Assembly (NCBI GenBank): GCA_030651135.1 | Contig: JAUSCS010000006.1 | Location: 256,851 to 320,850 of the forward strand | Source of the DNA: Candidatus Woesearchaeota archaeon | GTDB taxonomy: Archaea; Nanobdellota; Nanobdellia; Woesearchaeales; JACPBO01 | Length of the DNA stretch: 64,000 nucleotides | Direction of reading: 5' to 3' | Shown here: positions 42,811 through 51,006 of the stretch, one piece after another | How the letters are laid out: every line of letters begins with the position of its first letter | Numbering within the stretch: the stretch's first letter is position 1 | Position numbers and translations under genes: made by a program | The notes under the pieces: generated by a model | What the model was told of the DNA's origin: nothing | Databases searched by the model: none | What the model saw: only the letters and a program-made list of their open reading frames with translations

Positions 42811-43344
42811 ATGAAAAAGAGGTTTATTCTTGGATTTTTTGCTTTAGCGGCAGTATTGATTGTTTTGGCAGGATGCACAACAGGGGAAGCCAAAGCCAAA
42901 GCTGCAACCTGCAAGAGCGGCCAGCTTGTTGGTGATATAGATGGTGATGGTAGAATTAGTCAGACGGACTCTGAACTCACATTTAATATTTATCTTGGAT
43001 TGTTAAAAATAAACAACATATGCTGTGCGGATGTAAGTGAAGATGGGCAAGTAACGCCCGGAGACGCCCTGTTAATTTCCAATATTGCACTTGGAAATGG
43101 CACAAATACGGCTGAGAAAAGATGCGCCAAGCCAGCATGTAGAGACTCTGACGGAGGCAAGAACTATTATAAAATGGGAATTGTAACTTATATCCCAAGA
43201 CCAAATGTTTCAGTTTCGATTAATGATGGTTGTACGAATTCGACATTGTGGGAGTTTTATTGCAGCAGCAATTCAATAGCCAATGTAGCATATAAATGCC
43301 CATATGGCTGCGCGAATGGAGCTTGTTTGAGGGCGAAAAAATGA
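42811..43344 (+). CDS. Lipoprotein with dockerin-like pair and DSDGG domain
   Basis: A 177-residue lipoprotein (lipobox LAGC). The order is reversed relative to the larger neighbour: the dockerin-like pair comes first (VGDIDGDGRISQTDSELT; ADVSEDGQVTPGDALLISNI), then one CRDSDGGKNYYKMG...CPYGCANGAC domain. The Asp/Asn-rich loops predict calcium binding. A Shine-Dalgarno ggaggcg (about 42800-42806) precedes the ATG. It could dock a partner bearing a cohesin, but no cohesin was recognised here. It overlaps the following gene by ATGA. Confidence 0.8.
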   Translation: MKKRFILGFFALAAVLIVLAGCTTGEAKAKAATCKSGQLVGDIDGDGRISQTDSELTFNIYLGLLKINNICCADVSEDGQVTPGDALLISNIALGNGTNTAEKRCAKPACRDSDGGKNYYKMGIVTYIPRPNVSVSINDGCTNSTLWEFYCSSNSIANVAYKCPYGCANGACLRAKK

Positions 43345-43931
43345 AGAAAACAACTTTGCTATTGGGAATGGTTTCTTTAGTGGCTTTGATGTTTGTTTTG
43401 GCCGGCTGCGCAACAGGGGAAGCTAAAAAGATTCCGCGAAGCTGCAAGGATAGCGATGGCGGCCTGAATTATTATACTGCGGGCTCTGTCCAGGTGACAG
43501 CATCAAAAATAGCCATATATCTGGATAGCTGCAGCAGCACGGACAAGTATGCGCTAAAGGAGTATTATTGCAAAGGCGCTAATGCAGTTTCAGTAAAATA
43601 TAAATGCCCAAATGGCTGCCTGAACAGCGCTTGTATTCCGGATATAATCCCCCCAATCCAACCGCCAAATCAAACTACAGGCAATCAGACCACGACGTTA
43701 ACATATACTTGTACAGATTCCGATGGTGGAAAGAATTATGCTGTTAAGGGAACAGCGATTGTATGTGGTGGAACGAAATGTGAGAACCATACTGATTATT
43801 GTTATGAAGCAAACACATCCGTTGCCGAAGTGTTTTGTAGTGAAATCAGTTTCGTAGGTGGTAATGGGATGAGTTATTCGACACTAGGTTACAAATGTAC
43901 AAACAAGTGCAAAGATGGTGCCTGCATTTAA
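43341..43931 (+). CDS. Lipoprotein with two DSDGG Cys-rich domains
   Basis: The start chosen is ATG 43341 (MKKTTLLLGMVSLVALMFVLAGC), which overlaps the previous stop as ATGA; the reading frame continues upstream only as a shadow. The 196-residue lipoprotein holds two CxDSDGG(L/K)NY... units separated by a Pro/Gln/Thr linker (PPIQPPNQTTGNQTTT). Each unit ends with a closing CPNGC..AC or CTNKCKDGAC cysteine cluster, probably disulfide-bonded. The function of the domain is unknown to me. Together with the two preceding genes it makes a three-gene surface-lipoprotein operon. Confidence 0.8.
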   Translation: MKKTTLLLGMVSLVALMFVLAGCATGEAKKIPRSCKDSDGGLNYYTAGSVQVTASKIAIYLDSCSSTDKYALKEYYCKGANAVSVKYKCPNGCLNSACIPDIIPPIQPPNQTTGNQTTTLTYTCTDSDGGKNYAVKGTAIVCGGTKCENHTDYCYEANTSVAEVFCSEISFVGGNGMSYSTLGYKCTNKCKDGACI

Positions 43932-44003
43932 AGCCCAACCAATTTAACTAACCAAACTGGCGGTAATACGACAAGATAAGTTTAATTCTTTCTTCTTTTA
44001 TTT

Positions 44004-45041
44004 TCAATTAAAAAACTCTCCTAACCCTTTCTGCTTTTTTTCTTCTTTCTTTTTAATTAAGTTCTTCAAAGAGCTCTCAACCCTTTCTTCAGAGAAATTG
44101 TGCTTCTCGATCAGAATCTCCCTTATCTTTTCTTCATCAACAGCATTCCATTTCAAGTTATAGTCATCTGTTACAGGCATGTTTTTGAACAGATCGAATA
44201 CAGTCTTCCAATCAACCTCAAAGAAATCACCCCATTTTGAATTTTTGAACATTTTGTCAAAATCCTTGCCGTATTCTTTAACCAATTTTAATGCATTCTT
44301 TGGGCCAATTCCCTTAATTCCGCCATTGTTATAGTCAGTTCCAACCAACATTGCTAAAGCAATTAACTGCTCCCTGTCAATGCCCAGTTCGTTTAAGGTT
44401 TCTGCAAGCGTTATCAATTCCGGCTCTATTGTTACATAACCAAGCTTATTCGTTTTCTTCCTTTTACCGGCAACACTTAAACTCCTCACAAGCCTTGTTG
44501 CTCCGAACAATAAGCCGTCTGCATCCTGCGATGCAGAGCAATAAGCATCCCCTTTTGCAGCAATATGCGCTGCCTGGGCTTCTCCTTCTGAAGGCGCATC
44601 AACAACAGGCAGGCCAAGCGCTGCGATCAACTCTTTCGCTTCGCCAATCATCTCGCCAGTTAATCTTGATGTTCTCGAAGCATACTTTTTCATCTCTTCA
44701 ACATCTTCTTTTTCAACTGCGATCTTATACTTCCTTTCGGCCTCAATTTTTGCCTGCTTTCTTTTTTCCCTTTCCTCTTCTTTCAATGCAGGAGCTTTTC
44801 CGTCAAAAACATAAGCGAGCTTTAGCCCTTCATCCATTAGGTTAGCTGTCCTTGAAAACAATCCGACAAGATGAGATGTTATATTGCCTGAAGAATCCAT
44901 TAAAGGCGTTCCGTCTCTCTGCCTTATTGTTGTCAGAAACTGATAGAGCCAGTTGGGAGCATCAACAGCCACAATCTTGTTTTTCAAGTATTCTATCTTG
45001 ATCTCTTTTTTGACTAATAGCTCTGTTATTGCAACGCCCAT
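44004..45041 (-). CDS. fen: Flap endonuclease FEN1
   Basis: A 345-residue XPG-family nuclease. N block (MGVAITELL...NKIVAVDAPNWLYQFL...RDGTPLMDSSGNITSHLVGLF), helical arch, I block (DAPSEGEAQAAHIAAKGDAYCSASQDADGLLFGA) with the acidic metal ligands, the helix-hairpin-helix region (LVGTDYNNGGIKGIGPKNALKLV) and a C-terminal PCNA box (KGLGEFFN). It removes 5' flaps in Okazaki-fragment maturation and repair. It begins MGVAI, where Gly2 is needed for active-site access. The downstream convergent gap holds no obvious gene. Confidence 0.96.
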   Translation of the reverse strand: MGVAITELLVKKEIKIEYLKNKIVAVDAPNWLYQFLTTIRQRDGTPLMDSSGNITSHLVGLFSRTANLMDEGLKLAYVFDGKAPALKEEEREKRKQAKIEAERKYKIAVEKEDVEEMKKYASRTSRLTGEMIGEAKELIAALGLPVVDAPSEGEAQAAHIAAKGDAYCSASQDADGLLFGATRLVRSLSVAGKRKKTNKLGYVTIEPELITLAETLNELGIDREQLIALAMLVGTDYNNGGIKGIGPKNALKLVKEYGKDFDKMFKNSKWGDFFEVDWKTVFDLFKNMPVTDDYNLKWNAVDEEKIREILIEKHNFSEERVESSLKNLIKKKEEKKQKGLGEFFN

Positions 45042-45074
45042 TTTATTGTATTATTTTTGTAGTTATACAGCATC

Positions 45075-45158
45075 GGGGCAACAACAAAAATGGCAGGTGA
45101 CGGTCAAAGCTCACCATGTTCGCTTCGCCCTGCTCGGCACCGCCATTGTTGCTGCCTT
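45075..45158. repeat. Palindromic repeat, member 1 of the GCCCTRCTCGGCACC family
   Basis: This spacer between fen and the leftward 320-residue gene forms an imperfect large hairpin. GGGCAACAACA..ATGGC..GGTG at 45077-45099 faces CACCGCCATTGTTGCTGCC at 45139-45157, with an inner GGTGA (45096-45100)/TCACC (45111-45115). GCCCTGCTCGGCACC at 45127-45141 is the reverse complement, with one change, of the core at 51610-51624. The pattern suggests a dispersed REP- or MITE-like element. Confidence 0.55.
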
Positions 45159-45159
45159 T

Positions 45160-46122
45160 TCATATTTTCTTGACATTCATTCCTTTAAACTCATTCTGCA
45201 GCATTGAAGACGCCTTTTTGTTGAGATCGCCGGTTGTTAATACCAAGACAGGCAGTTTTTTAACCTGGCCTTGAATAAATGCTGTGCTTAAATCAGCCTC
45301 GCTAATATTCTTCTTGTCTTTTGCCCTGCAGTAATATTCCAAAGCACCGACAGCAGACGGAACTCTTACAACAAGGTCCAGCTCTGATTTTTTCTTTATG
45401 ATTTTATATTCTATGATCTCAATCTTCTTTTCAGCGCAGTATTTTTTTATTCTTTCAAAAAATTCATCTTTTATTTCTTTTTCAGGCTCTTTTGGCTTCT
45501 CTGCTTCTAATTTTCTCTGCGTCACGTCCTTCTTTTTCATTTCATCCAATTTATTCATCTCAAGATCAATCTTCCTGGCTTTTTCTTCCACGGCCTTTCT
45601 TTTTTCATCGAGTGACTTTTCTTCAGCAGCTTTTTCTTCTTTTACAACTTTTATTTCAGGCTTTTTCTCTTCAACAGGATTTAAAATATTTTTTATCAAT
45701 TCGTCAGCCTCATTCTGCGGAGTCAGATACCATTTCCAGAACACTTTTTGCGCTTCTCCTTCATTAACAGCCACAGGAACTGCAAAATCCTTCATAAGCT
45801 TTAATGACACCCTTATAACAGGATCTAATTTTATTTCATCCAGCACTTTTTTATCCTTGAGCATATCATAGGCAATCTTTTCCTTGTCATTAAGATAGTT
45901 ATAATAATTCTGCAATCTATATTCCTGTCCAGATGCATAATAAAGCGGCGAGCCTCCGACTTTAATGTTAGATATCTTGATAAGCTTCCTTCCAACTAAG
46001 TCAGACAGCATTGCAGCAGCAAACAATGTGTTAGAATTGAGCTCCTTAGAAATCACAATCGGCAATAAAGGGCCTTTCATCCTTACGATCTGCAGCACTT
46101 TATCCGGCGTATCTGATGGCAT
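45160..46122 (-). CDS. wHTH and coiled-coil protein with possible PD-(D/E)XK-like C-terminus
   Basis: A 320-residue protein. The N-terminus (residues 1-70; DTPDKVLQIVRMKGPLLPIVISKELNSNTLFAAAMLSDLVGRKLIKISN) is a winged helix. A long Lys/Glu coiled coil spans about 150-220. The C-terminal domain (about 222-320) has KKSELDLVVRV...ALEYYCRAKDKKNI, where Asp and an E-x(4-5)-K-like pair could be the metal and Lys positions of a restriction-endonuclease fold. Other elements, such as LPVLVLTTGDLNKKA, fit the strand-helix order. It could be a DNA-binding repair or defence nuclease, or a non-catalytic chromatin protein. No name is assigned. Confidence 0.65.
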   Translation of the reverse strand: MPSDTPDKVLQIVRMKGPLLPIVISKELNSNTLFAAAMLSDLVGRKLIKISNIKVGGSPLYYASGQEYRLQNYYNYLNDKEKIAYDMLKDKKVLDEIKLDPVIRVSLKLMKDFAVPVAVNEGEAQKVFWKWYLTPQNEADELIKNILNPVEEKKPEIKVVKEEKAAEEKSLDEKRKAVEEKARKIDLEMNKLDEMKKKDVTQRKLEAEKPKEPEKEIKDEFFERIKKYCAEKKIEIIEYKIIKKKSELDLVVRVPSAVGALEYYCRAKDKKNISEADLSTAFIQGQVKKLPVLVLTTGDLNKKASSMLQNEFKGMNVKKI

Positions 46123-46228
46123 AAGTATAGAAAGTTGTTACGAGTTTATATACTTTTTTATGGTTTAAGTCAAGCACAAAGGCATTTATTGCGGTACTCA
46201 ATAAATTAAAAAAGAAAGTTATTTAAAT

Positions 46229-46753
46229 ATGGCTCGCATTTATGAACGAATGGCTGAAAGAATAATTGCAGCAGTATACGGTATTGCTTTGGCTTCAACT
46301 CCTTTTTCTGCTAAACAAATTAGTATCGGGGTAAGGTTGCCTGTTGGAAGCATTGGGGCAGTTACACACCCTGAAAATGCACTATTTTTTACAGATAGAA
46401 GAATCTTAGTTGCAGCAGTACCATTGCCCGCTGTTGGTTTGAGTGTTGGAGGCCACTCCATATCTGCTGCTTATTCGCTTGCTGCTGTTGGAAAGCTAAA
46501 AGAAAAAGGCGAAGAGATGATTAGAGCAATGGGCCCCCAGCAGATATTGGATTCAAATGAAAAGAATTTTGAAATTCCTTATGAGTCTATTATCGAGGCA
46601 ACCATCAAAAAGCGGCTATTTCTTTATTTTGGTTATGTTGTTAGTTTTAAATTAACGGGCAATAAGTCATATAAATATGTTTTATATAGGAAAGAACAAT
46701 TTGAACTTTTAAACCAGATTTTAGCTAAATTAATCCCAAATAAACTCAAATAG
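46229..46753 (+). CDS. PH/GRAM-like domain protein
   Basis: A 174-residue protein. The middle (PENALFFTDRRILVAAVPLP...) and end (FEIPYESIIEATIKKRLFLYFGYVVSFKLTGNKSYKYVLYRKEQFELLNQILAKL) follow the pattern of bacterial/archaeal PH-like domains: strands followed by a C-terminal helix. No catalytic residues are seen. The ATG at 46229 lies at the TATA box (tatttaaata, about 46219-46228), so translation may begin at the in-frame ATG at 46250 (MAERIIAAVYG) of a leaderless mRNA. It is monocistronic. Confidence 0.6.
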   Translation: MARIYERMAERIIAAVYGIALASTPFSAKQISIGVRLPVGSIGAVTHPENALFFTDRRILVAAVPLPAVGLSVGGHSISAAYSLAAVGKLKEKGEEMIRAMGPQQILDSNEKNFEIPYESIIEATIKKRLFLYFGYVVSFKLTGNKSYKYVLYRKEQFELLNQILAKLIPNKLK

Positions 46754-46795
46754 AAAAAAAGTTTGATAAAATCGCAGATAATTTGATTTTTATGA

Positions 46796-47413
46796 TTATG
46801 GCCTTACCCATCTTATTTCCCAATAGCTCACATCTGCCTCATCATCCACGACACCGATCAACAATCTTTTCTTTGTGGAATGCGCAACCCTGTTCTTGGC
46901 AGCGAAATCATACCATGTCAAACTTTCGCCTTCATGCACAGGATAAACAATCCATTTTGCATGATCCTCCCCTGGCTTTACACCGCGGTCATAAATGCGA
47001 AAATCAGCACCGAATTTCAGTGCAGTCTTTATTATGTAGCCTCTGTCCCTTATATCCTTGAAAACGCAGTATCTTATCCAGAAATTCGGCTCAACTTTTT
47101 TTGCTTTTTTAAGATAATTATCAAAACTGATTTCCCTGTTCCTGTCATCAGTAATCTTCACCCTTCCTTTTTCCATCAGATAAAGCCCTTCAAGCAAAGA
47201 AAGCTGCACTTTATTGTTCGTGAGAACAACGCCATATCTGCTTTGATTGTACAGTTCGCGGGCAGCATCGCTGTCTTCTGTTATGATCCTCTCTCTTGAA
47301 AAAATAGCTGTGACTGTTTCTTTTGGCTTTTTCTCAATTTGCCGTTCCTTATTCTGCTCTTCTTTAATTTCCTCAGCCATATCTTTGTTTATTGTCAGTT
47401 CCTTTAAAAACAT
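46796..47413 (-). CDS. endA: tRNA-splicing endonuclease EndA
   Basis: 205 residues, the size of the homotetrameric or homodimeric archaeal enzyme. The catalytic triad is visible: Tyr in FRIYDRG, His in GEDHAKWIVYPVHEG and Lys in HSTKKRLLIGVVDD; the N-terminal alpha/beta domain (ESLLEGLYLMEKGRVKI-type) is also present. It cuts bulge-helix-bulge introns in pre-tRNA and pre-rRNA, and the tRNA at 51716-51885 is a likely substrate. The first 11 residues precede a second Met (47380). A TATA box (ctatatttaag, about 47425-47435 reverse) is closer than usual to 47413, so initiation at 47380 is possible. Confidence 0.93.
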   Translation of the reverse strand: MFLKELTINKDMAEEIKEEQNKERQIEKKPKETVTAIFSRERIITEDSDAARELYNQSRYGVVLTNNKVQLSLLEGLYLMEKGRVKITDDRNREISFDNYLKKAKKVEPNFWIRYCVFKDIRDRGYIIKTALKFGADFRIYDRGVKPGEDHAKWIVYPVHEGESLTWYDFAAKNRVAHSTKKRLLIGVVDDEADVSYWEIRWVRP

Positions 47414-47470
47414 TTCTTTTTTATCTTAAATATAGAAACCATTAAATATGAAAATGAGATTTTAAGCTGT

Positions 47471-48361
47471 ATGGAAATCGTATTTTTAGGAACATCATGC
47501 ATGGTGCCGACCAAGGAAAGGAATCACAGCGCGCTTCTGCTTACTTACAAGAATGAAGGCATCTTGGTTGACTGCGGAGAAGGAACGCAGAGGCAGCTGA
47601 GAATAGCAGACATCAGGCCGACAAGAATCACAAAGATACTGATAAGCCACTGGCATGGAGATCATGTTCTTGGCCTTCCTGGCTTATTGCAGACATTGAG
47701 CGCAAGCAGGTATTCCGGAATACTGGAGATTTACGGGCCAGCAGGAACAAAAAAACGCTTCAAGGCAATGTTTCAGGCCTTTGTCTTCGACTGCAACATA
47801 GAATTAAAAATAACCGAAATAAAGAAAAGAAAATTATTTGAAAATGAGGATTTTTATCTTGAAGCTCTTGAATTAGAGCACAAAATAAAATCATTTGGGT
47901 TTAATTTCATTGAAAAAGACAGGAGAAAAGTTGACATTGATGCAATAAAGAAGCTCGGCATTCCGCAGGGCCCTTTGGTTGGAAAGCTGCAGCAGGGAGA
48001 AAGCATTGTTTTCAAAAACAAAAAAATAACATCAAAAGAAGCAACGTACATTGAAAAAGGAAAGAAAATAACAATCATAAATGACACTGTCATGTGCAAA
48101 TCATGCTATGACCTGGCAAAAGATGCTGATTTGCTGATCTGCGAAGCTGCATATACATCTAAATTGGAAGAAAAAGCGCTGGAATACAAGCATCTTACAG
48201 CAAAGCAGGCAGCATTATTGGCGGGCAAGTCAAATGTCAAGAAACTGATAATAACGCATTTCAGCCAGAGATACAAAACAACAGAAGAGCTGTTTGAAGA
48301 TGCGAAAGAAGCTTTTGATAATGTTTTATGCGCGTATGATTTTATGAAAGTAGAAATTTAA
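47471..48361 (+). CDS. rnz: Ribonuclease Z (tRNA 3' processing endonuclease)
   Basis: A 296-residue metallo-beta-lactamase fold enzyme. Motifs: GEGTQRQLR, the histidine motif SHWHGDHVLGLPG, the flexible exosite region (residues about 100-165), TIINDT (the Asp-Thr motif) and the late His in ITHFSQRY. It cuts pre-tRNA after the discriminator to permit CCA addition. It is divergent from endA across a 57-bp promoter gap, so two tRNA maturation enzymes share a control region. A TATA box (attaaatatg, about 47440-47450) about 25 bp upstream indicates a leaderless start. Confidence 0.95.
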   Translation: MEIVFLGTSCMVPTKERNHSALLLTYKNEGILVDCGEGTQRQLRIADIRPTRITKILISHWHGDHVLGLPGLLQTLSASRYSGILEIYGPAGTKKRFKAMFQAFVFDCNIELKITEIKKRKLFENEDFYLEALELEHKIKSFGFNFIEKDRRKVDIDAIKKLGIPQGPLVGKLQQGESIVFKNKKITSKEATYIEKGKKITIINDTVMCKSCYDLAKDADLLICEAAYTSKLEEKALEYKHLTAKQAALLAGKSNVKKLIITHFSQRYKTTEELFEDAKEAFDNVLCAYDFMKVEI

Positions 48362-48439
48362 TGTAAGACGAACAAATAATATGGGGCATTACAAAAAGAC
48401 GATCTGATCAACACATATAAATTACTTGGAGAGAATAAA

Positions 48440-49195
48440 ATGAGCGGCTTACGTTTTGAATTGACCTTTATAGTTAAACAAAAAAATAAATTTACTATTC
48501 TTGGCCACATTGTAAATTGCTTCAGAAGGTCAGGATATTCTGATGATGAATTCTGGAATGGAATTGCAGCAAAAACTAAATCAAAGCATTCCCTCAATTC
48601 ACTTAATCCATCATATTTTGATTGGAGAGACCCAAAATATTACGTTGCCAAAGGAGTACATTTAGAAAAATCTTATTTTATTGATGATAAATCAAAATAT
48701 GGTCTTTGCAAAGTCGGAAAATTCATAAGGTTTTATATTTCGGGTGGTGAAATTGTTTGCCAATCAGAGTCTATCTTTGATAAAGAAGATGTAGGAAAAG
48801 TGTTATCTTGTGCAATCAACGATAAAAACATCATAATGGCATACGATGGCACATCTGATCGTGATTATATTGCTGCAATCGGGCCAGAGTTTGAATACCA
48901 TTTAAACCCATATTATTTCTGTTTTGACATTCCCTCGCCAAATATGTTCCTGAATATCTTAGGCGAAAAAATTCCTGAAATAAGGAAAGTTCTACCAAAA
49001 GCCGAGCTAATAAAACTGATAAAGAGATGGTCTGATAAAACAATAATCTCAAAAGCCGGCGGAGTTGCGGTCGTTAGAGAAAAATCAGGATATGCGTATC
49101 CGCGTTATTTTATCCGCAAGAGATTGAGAGAACTGGGAATTGATCTTGGAGAAGGCGAAGCAGAAAAAAATGCGAAAGAGCTTGGGTTGGAATGA
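48440..49195 (+). CDS. Protein of unknown function
   Basis: A 251-residue protein with mixed alpha/beta composition. Notable segments: FTFIVKQKNKFTILGHIVNCFRRSGYSDDEFWNGIAAKTKSK near the N-terminus, IRFYISGGEIVCQSESIFDKEDVGKVLSCAI in the middle, and a basic C-terminal helix (AYPRYFIRKRLRELGIDLGEGEAEKNAKEL). The LGHIVNCFRRSG stretch faintly recalls a LAGLIDADG-type helix, but no acidic dodecapeptide is present, so I do not call it a homing endonuclease. A Shine-Dalgarno (ggagag, about 48429-48434) and a TATA box (acatataaat, about 48411-48420) support the start. Confidence 0.5.
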   Translation: MSGLRFELTFIVKQKNKFTILGHIVNCFRRSGYSDDEFWNGIAAKTKSKHSLNSLNPSYFDWRDPKYYVAKGVHLEKSYFIDDKSKYGLCKVGKFIRFYISGGEIVCQSESIFDKEDVGKVLSCAINDKNIIMAYDGTSDRDYIAAIGPEFEYHLNPYYFCFDIPSPNMFLNILGEKIPEIRKVLPKAELIKLIKRWSDKTIISKAGGVAVVREKSGYAYPRYFIRKRLRELGIDLGEGEAEKNAKELGLE

Positions 49196-49220
49196 AGTTG
49201 CGTAAATTAAGTTTTCTTAA

Positions 49221-49433
49221 CTAAGATTTTGCAGCCAGCTTTATATCATCCGCTTTTACTGTTCTTCTTCCGGCATGCATTGAAAACTTGATAGCCTGCT
49301 GCGCAATGTCATCAGCGATCTCTTCCAAAACAGTTTTCATGGCAACTTTTGCTTTATCAGAAACACGCTCTGCGCCTGCATTTTTCAGGATCTTCTCCAT
49401 TGCAGCTAAAGGAAGTATTCTTTTTTCAGGCAT
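49221..49433 (-). CDS. Archaeal histone
   Basis: A 70-residue HMf-like histone fold: LPLAAMEKILKNAGAERVSDKAKVAMKTVLEEIADDIAQQAIKFSMHAGRRTVKADDIKLAAKS. The central helix, the RVS/T and RRTVKADDI loops that touch DNA and the C-terminal tail of only a few residues are typical. It compacts the chromosome. It is divergent from hjc, and both genes appear to use the shared AT-rich promoter around 49447-49465. Confidence 0.97.
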   Translation of the reverse strand: MPEKRILPLAAMEKILKNAGAERVSDKAKVAMKTVLEEIADDIAQQAIKFSMHAGRRTVKADDIKLAAKS

Positions 49434-49485
49434 AATGAGCTTAAAATACTAAATATATTTAAATCTTTCTTAATTACATGAGCTT

Positions 49486-49878
49486 ATGAGCAGGAAAAGC
49501 AAGGGGATAAATGCTGAAAGAGAGCTGATCCATAAGTTCTGGGCTGTAAATGGATGGGCTGCTGCCCGCGTTGCCGGATCTGGCTCAATGAAATACCCCA
49601 GCGCAGACATTCTCGCTGGCAATAATGTAAGAAAGCTGGCAATTGAGAGCAAGGTGATAAATGACACTAAAAAATATTTTACAGAAGAAGAGATCAAAGA
49701 CCTCAAAGAATTTTCAACCCTGTTCGGCGCAGAGCCATGGCTGGCAATAAAATTCAAGAAAGAGCAGTGGTTCTTTATACCTGCAGATGATGTTGAAAAA
49801 ACAGAAACGAACTTGGTTGTCAGCCTGGAAATGACCAAGAGAAAGGGCCTGTTGTTTGAAGAGCTGGTAAGGTGTTGA
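49486..49878 (+). CDS. hjc: Holliday junction resolvase Hjc
   Basis: A 130-residue PD-(D/E)XK resolvase. KGINAERELIHKFWAVNGWAAARVAGSGSMKYPSADILAGN holds the Glu and Asp metal ligands, followed by AIESKV (E-x-K) and the Tyr/Phe-rich interface (WLAIKFKKEQWFFIP). It resolves recombination junctions as a homodimer. A TATA-like element (tatttaaatc, about 49456-49465) about 25 bp upstream supports a leaderless start. Confidence 0.95.
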   Translation: MSRKSKGINAERELIHKFWAVNGWAAARVAGSGSMKYPSADILAGNNVRKLAIESKVINDTKKYFTEEEIKDLKEFSTLFGAEPWLAIKFKKEQWFFIPADDVEKTETNLVVSLEMTKRKGLLFEELVRC

Positions 49879-49965
49879 GCATAACATATGTTCGCTGTTG
49901 TGAGAGTTTGACGGAGGCGCCATTTATAATCTTATTTCTAATTGGGGGAAAGGTATAAGGAGATT

Positions 49966-50031
49966 ATGTGGGAGTTAGTATTAAGATATGATTTTGTGGT
50001 TGATACTGAGAAAAATAGAAATAATTATTGA
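49966..50031 (+). CDS. Tiny 21-residue ORF with complete promoter and Shine-Dalgarno
   Basis: ATG 49966 gives MWELVLRYDFVVDTEKNRNNY then TGA. A TATA box (catttataatc, 49921-49931) and a Shine-Dalgarno aaggag (about 49957-49962) precede it at correct spacing, so transcription and translation signals look genuine. The end overlaps the converging gene by 7 bp. It may be a short peptide, an attenuated remnant of a longer gene, or a control leader. No family was recognised. Confidence 0.3.
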   Translation: MWELVLRYDFVVDTEKNRNNY

Positions 50032-50885
50032 TCAGAAATTCTTGGAGGTGACTCAACTGCACTCTGTAGCCTTCTTTTATTTAAATCACCTAAATCAATA
50101 GCAAAAGAATGATTGGCTTCATAATCAAAAAATTCGACTTCAAACTTAGAGAGGATATGTTCTCTGATATCTTTTCCTAAATCTAAAACCTCTTCAAGAG
50201 AATGAGTTTCGTCTGAATTAACCTGCATATCAATAGCCCAAGGAGAATCATCAAACATGGGGGCCTCAAATGTCACATACAGACCTGATTTGAGAGTCCA
50301 TATTTTAGACCCTTTACTGATTGATCCAAATGATCCATAAGGGACTATTTCTTCTTCTTGGTCAGGAAATCTACTTAGAAGATAAGCATCAACCGATTCA
50401 TATACTTGTTTTGCAATTTCTCCTGTTGTTAGTTTTGGCTCTTTTTGATAACCCATCAGGGTTGATGTCGTAAGAAAAACAGCAGGAAGTTTTGTTATCT
50501 CTAATTTTCTTAATTGTCCAAAATTCTGACCAAAATCTGGAAGTTCCTCATCAGTATAGTCTTTTAATCCAGGGAAAACTTTATGAGTTCTAGGTGTGTT
50601 TATTCTTACGCCTGCTCTTGAGAAATGTTCTTTTGCATCCTCATATAATTGTTTGAATGCGTCTAAATCGGCAGTAGGACTATTACTGGCAAAACTTGCA
50701 TGAAGCCTAGGATTTTTATCTTTACTTACATTCAAAATAGCAAGAGGACTGTTTTGATCTCCTACATATAATGCCCTTGAGTCAGGATAATCATTAACTA
50801 CAGAAACATGATATTTACCAAATAAGGGTTTGTACTTTGGAACTTCTTCTCTTTCTTTTACTAAAGCAACTAATCCCTTAATCAT
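50025..50885 (-). CDS. Protein of unknown function, 286 residues
   Basis: The start chosen is ATG 50885 (MIKGLVALVKEREEVPKYKPLFGKYH), because a TATA box (atttataaat, about 50907-50916 reverse) is 25 bp upstream; the longer frame to 50924 would start inside it. The product is soluble, with motifs SRALYVGDQNSPLAILNVSKDKNPRLHASFAS, TLMGYQKEPKLTTGEIAKQVYESVDAYLLSRFP and an acidic C-terminal part (WAIDMQVNSDETHSLEEVLDLGKDIREHILSKF). No family was recognised. It is monocistronic. It could be an enzyme or a scaffold; I see no catalytic motif. Confidence 0.55.
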   Translation of the reverse strand: MIKGLVALVKEREEVPKYKPLFGKYHVSVVNDYPDSRALYVGDQNSPLAILNVSKDKNPRLHASFASNSPTADLDAFKQLYEDAKEHFSRAGVRINTPRTHKVFPGLKDYTDEELPDFGQNFGQLRKLEITKLPAVFLTTSTLMGYQKEPKLTTGEIAKQVYESVDAYLLSRFPDQEEEIVPYGSFGSISKGSKIWTLKSGLYVTFEAPMFDDSPWAIDMQVNSDETHSLEEVLDLGKDIREHILSKFEVEFFDYEANHSFAIDLGDLNKRRLQSAVESPPRISDQ

Positions 50886-51006
50886 GCACATTAAGAATAT
50901 GACTTTATTTATAAATATTAGCAAGAATTAAGTATTGTTAAATGATAATAATCTATTTCTACAACTTCTCCTTTTTATTTAAGCCCCAAAAAATTACAAA
51001 TAACAT

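Noticed and set aside
48440-49195. Free-standing LAGLIDADG homing endonuclease
   Set aside because: Only one weak LGHIVNCFRRSG-like helix is present and the acidic catalytic positions are missing.
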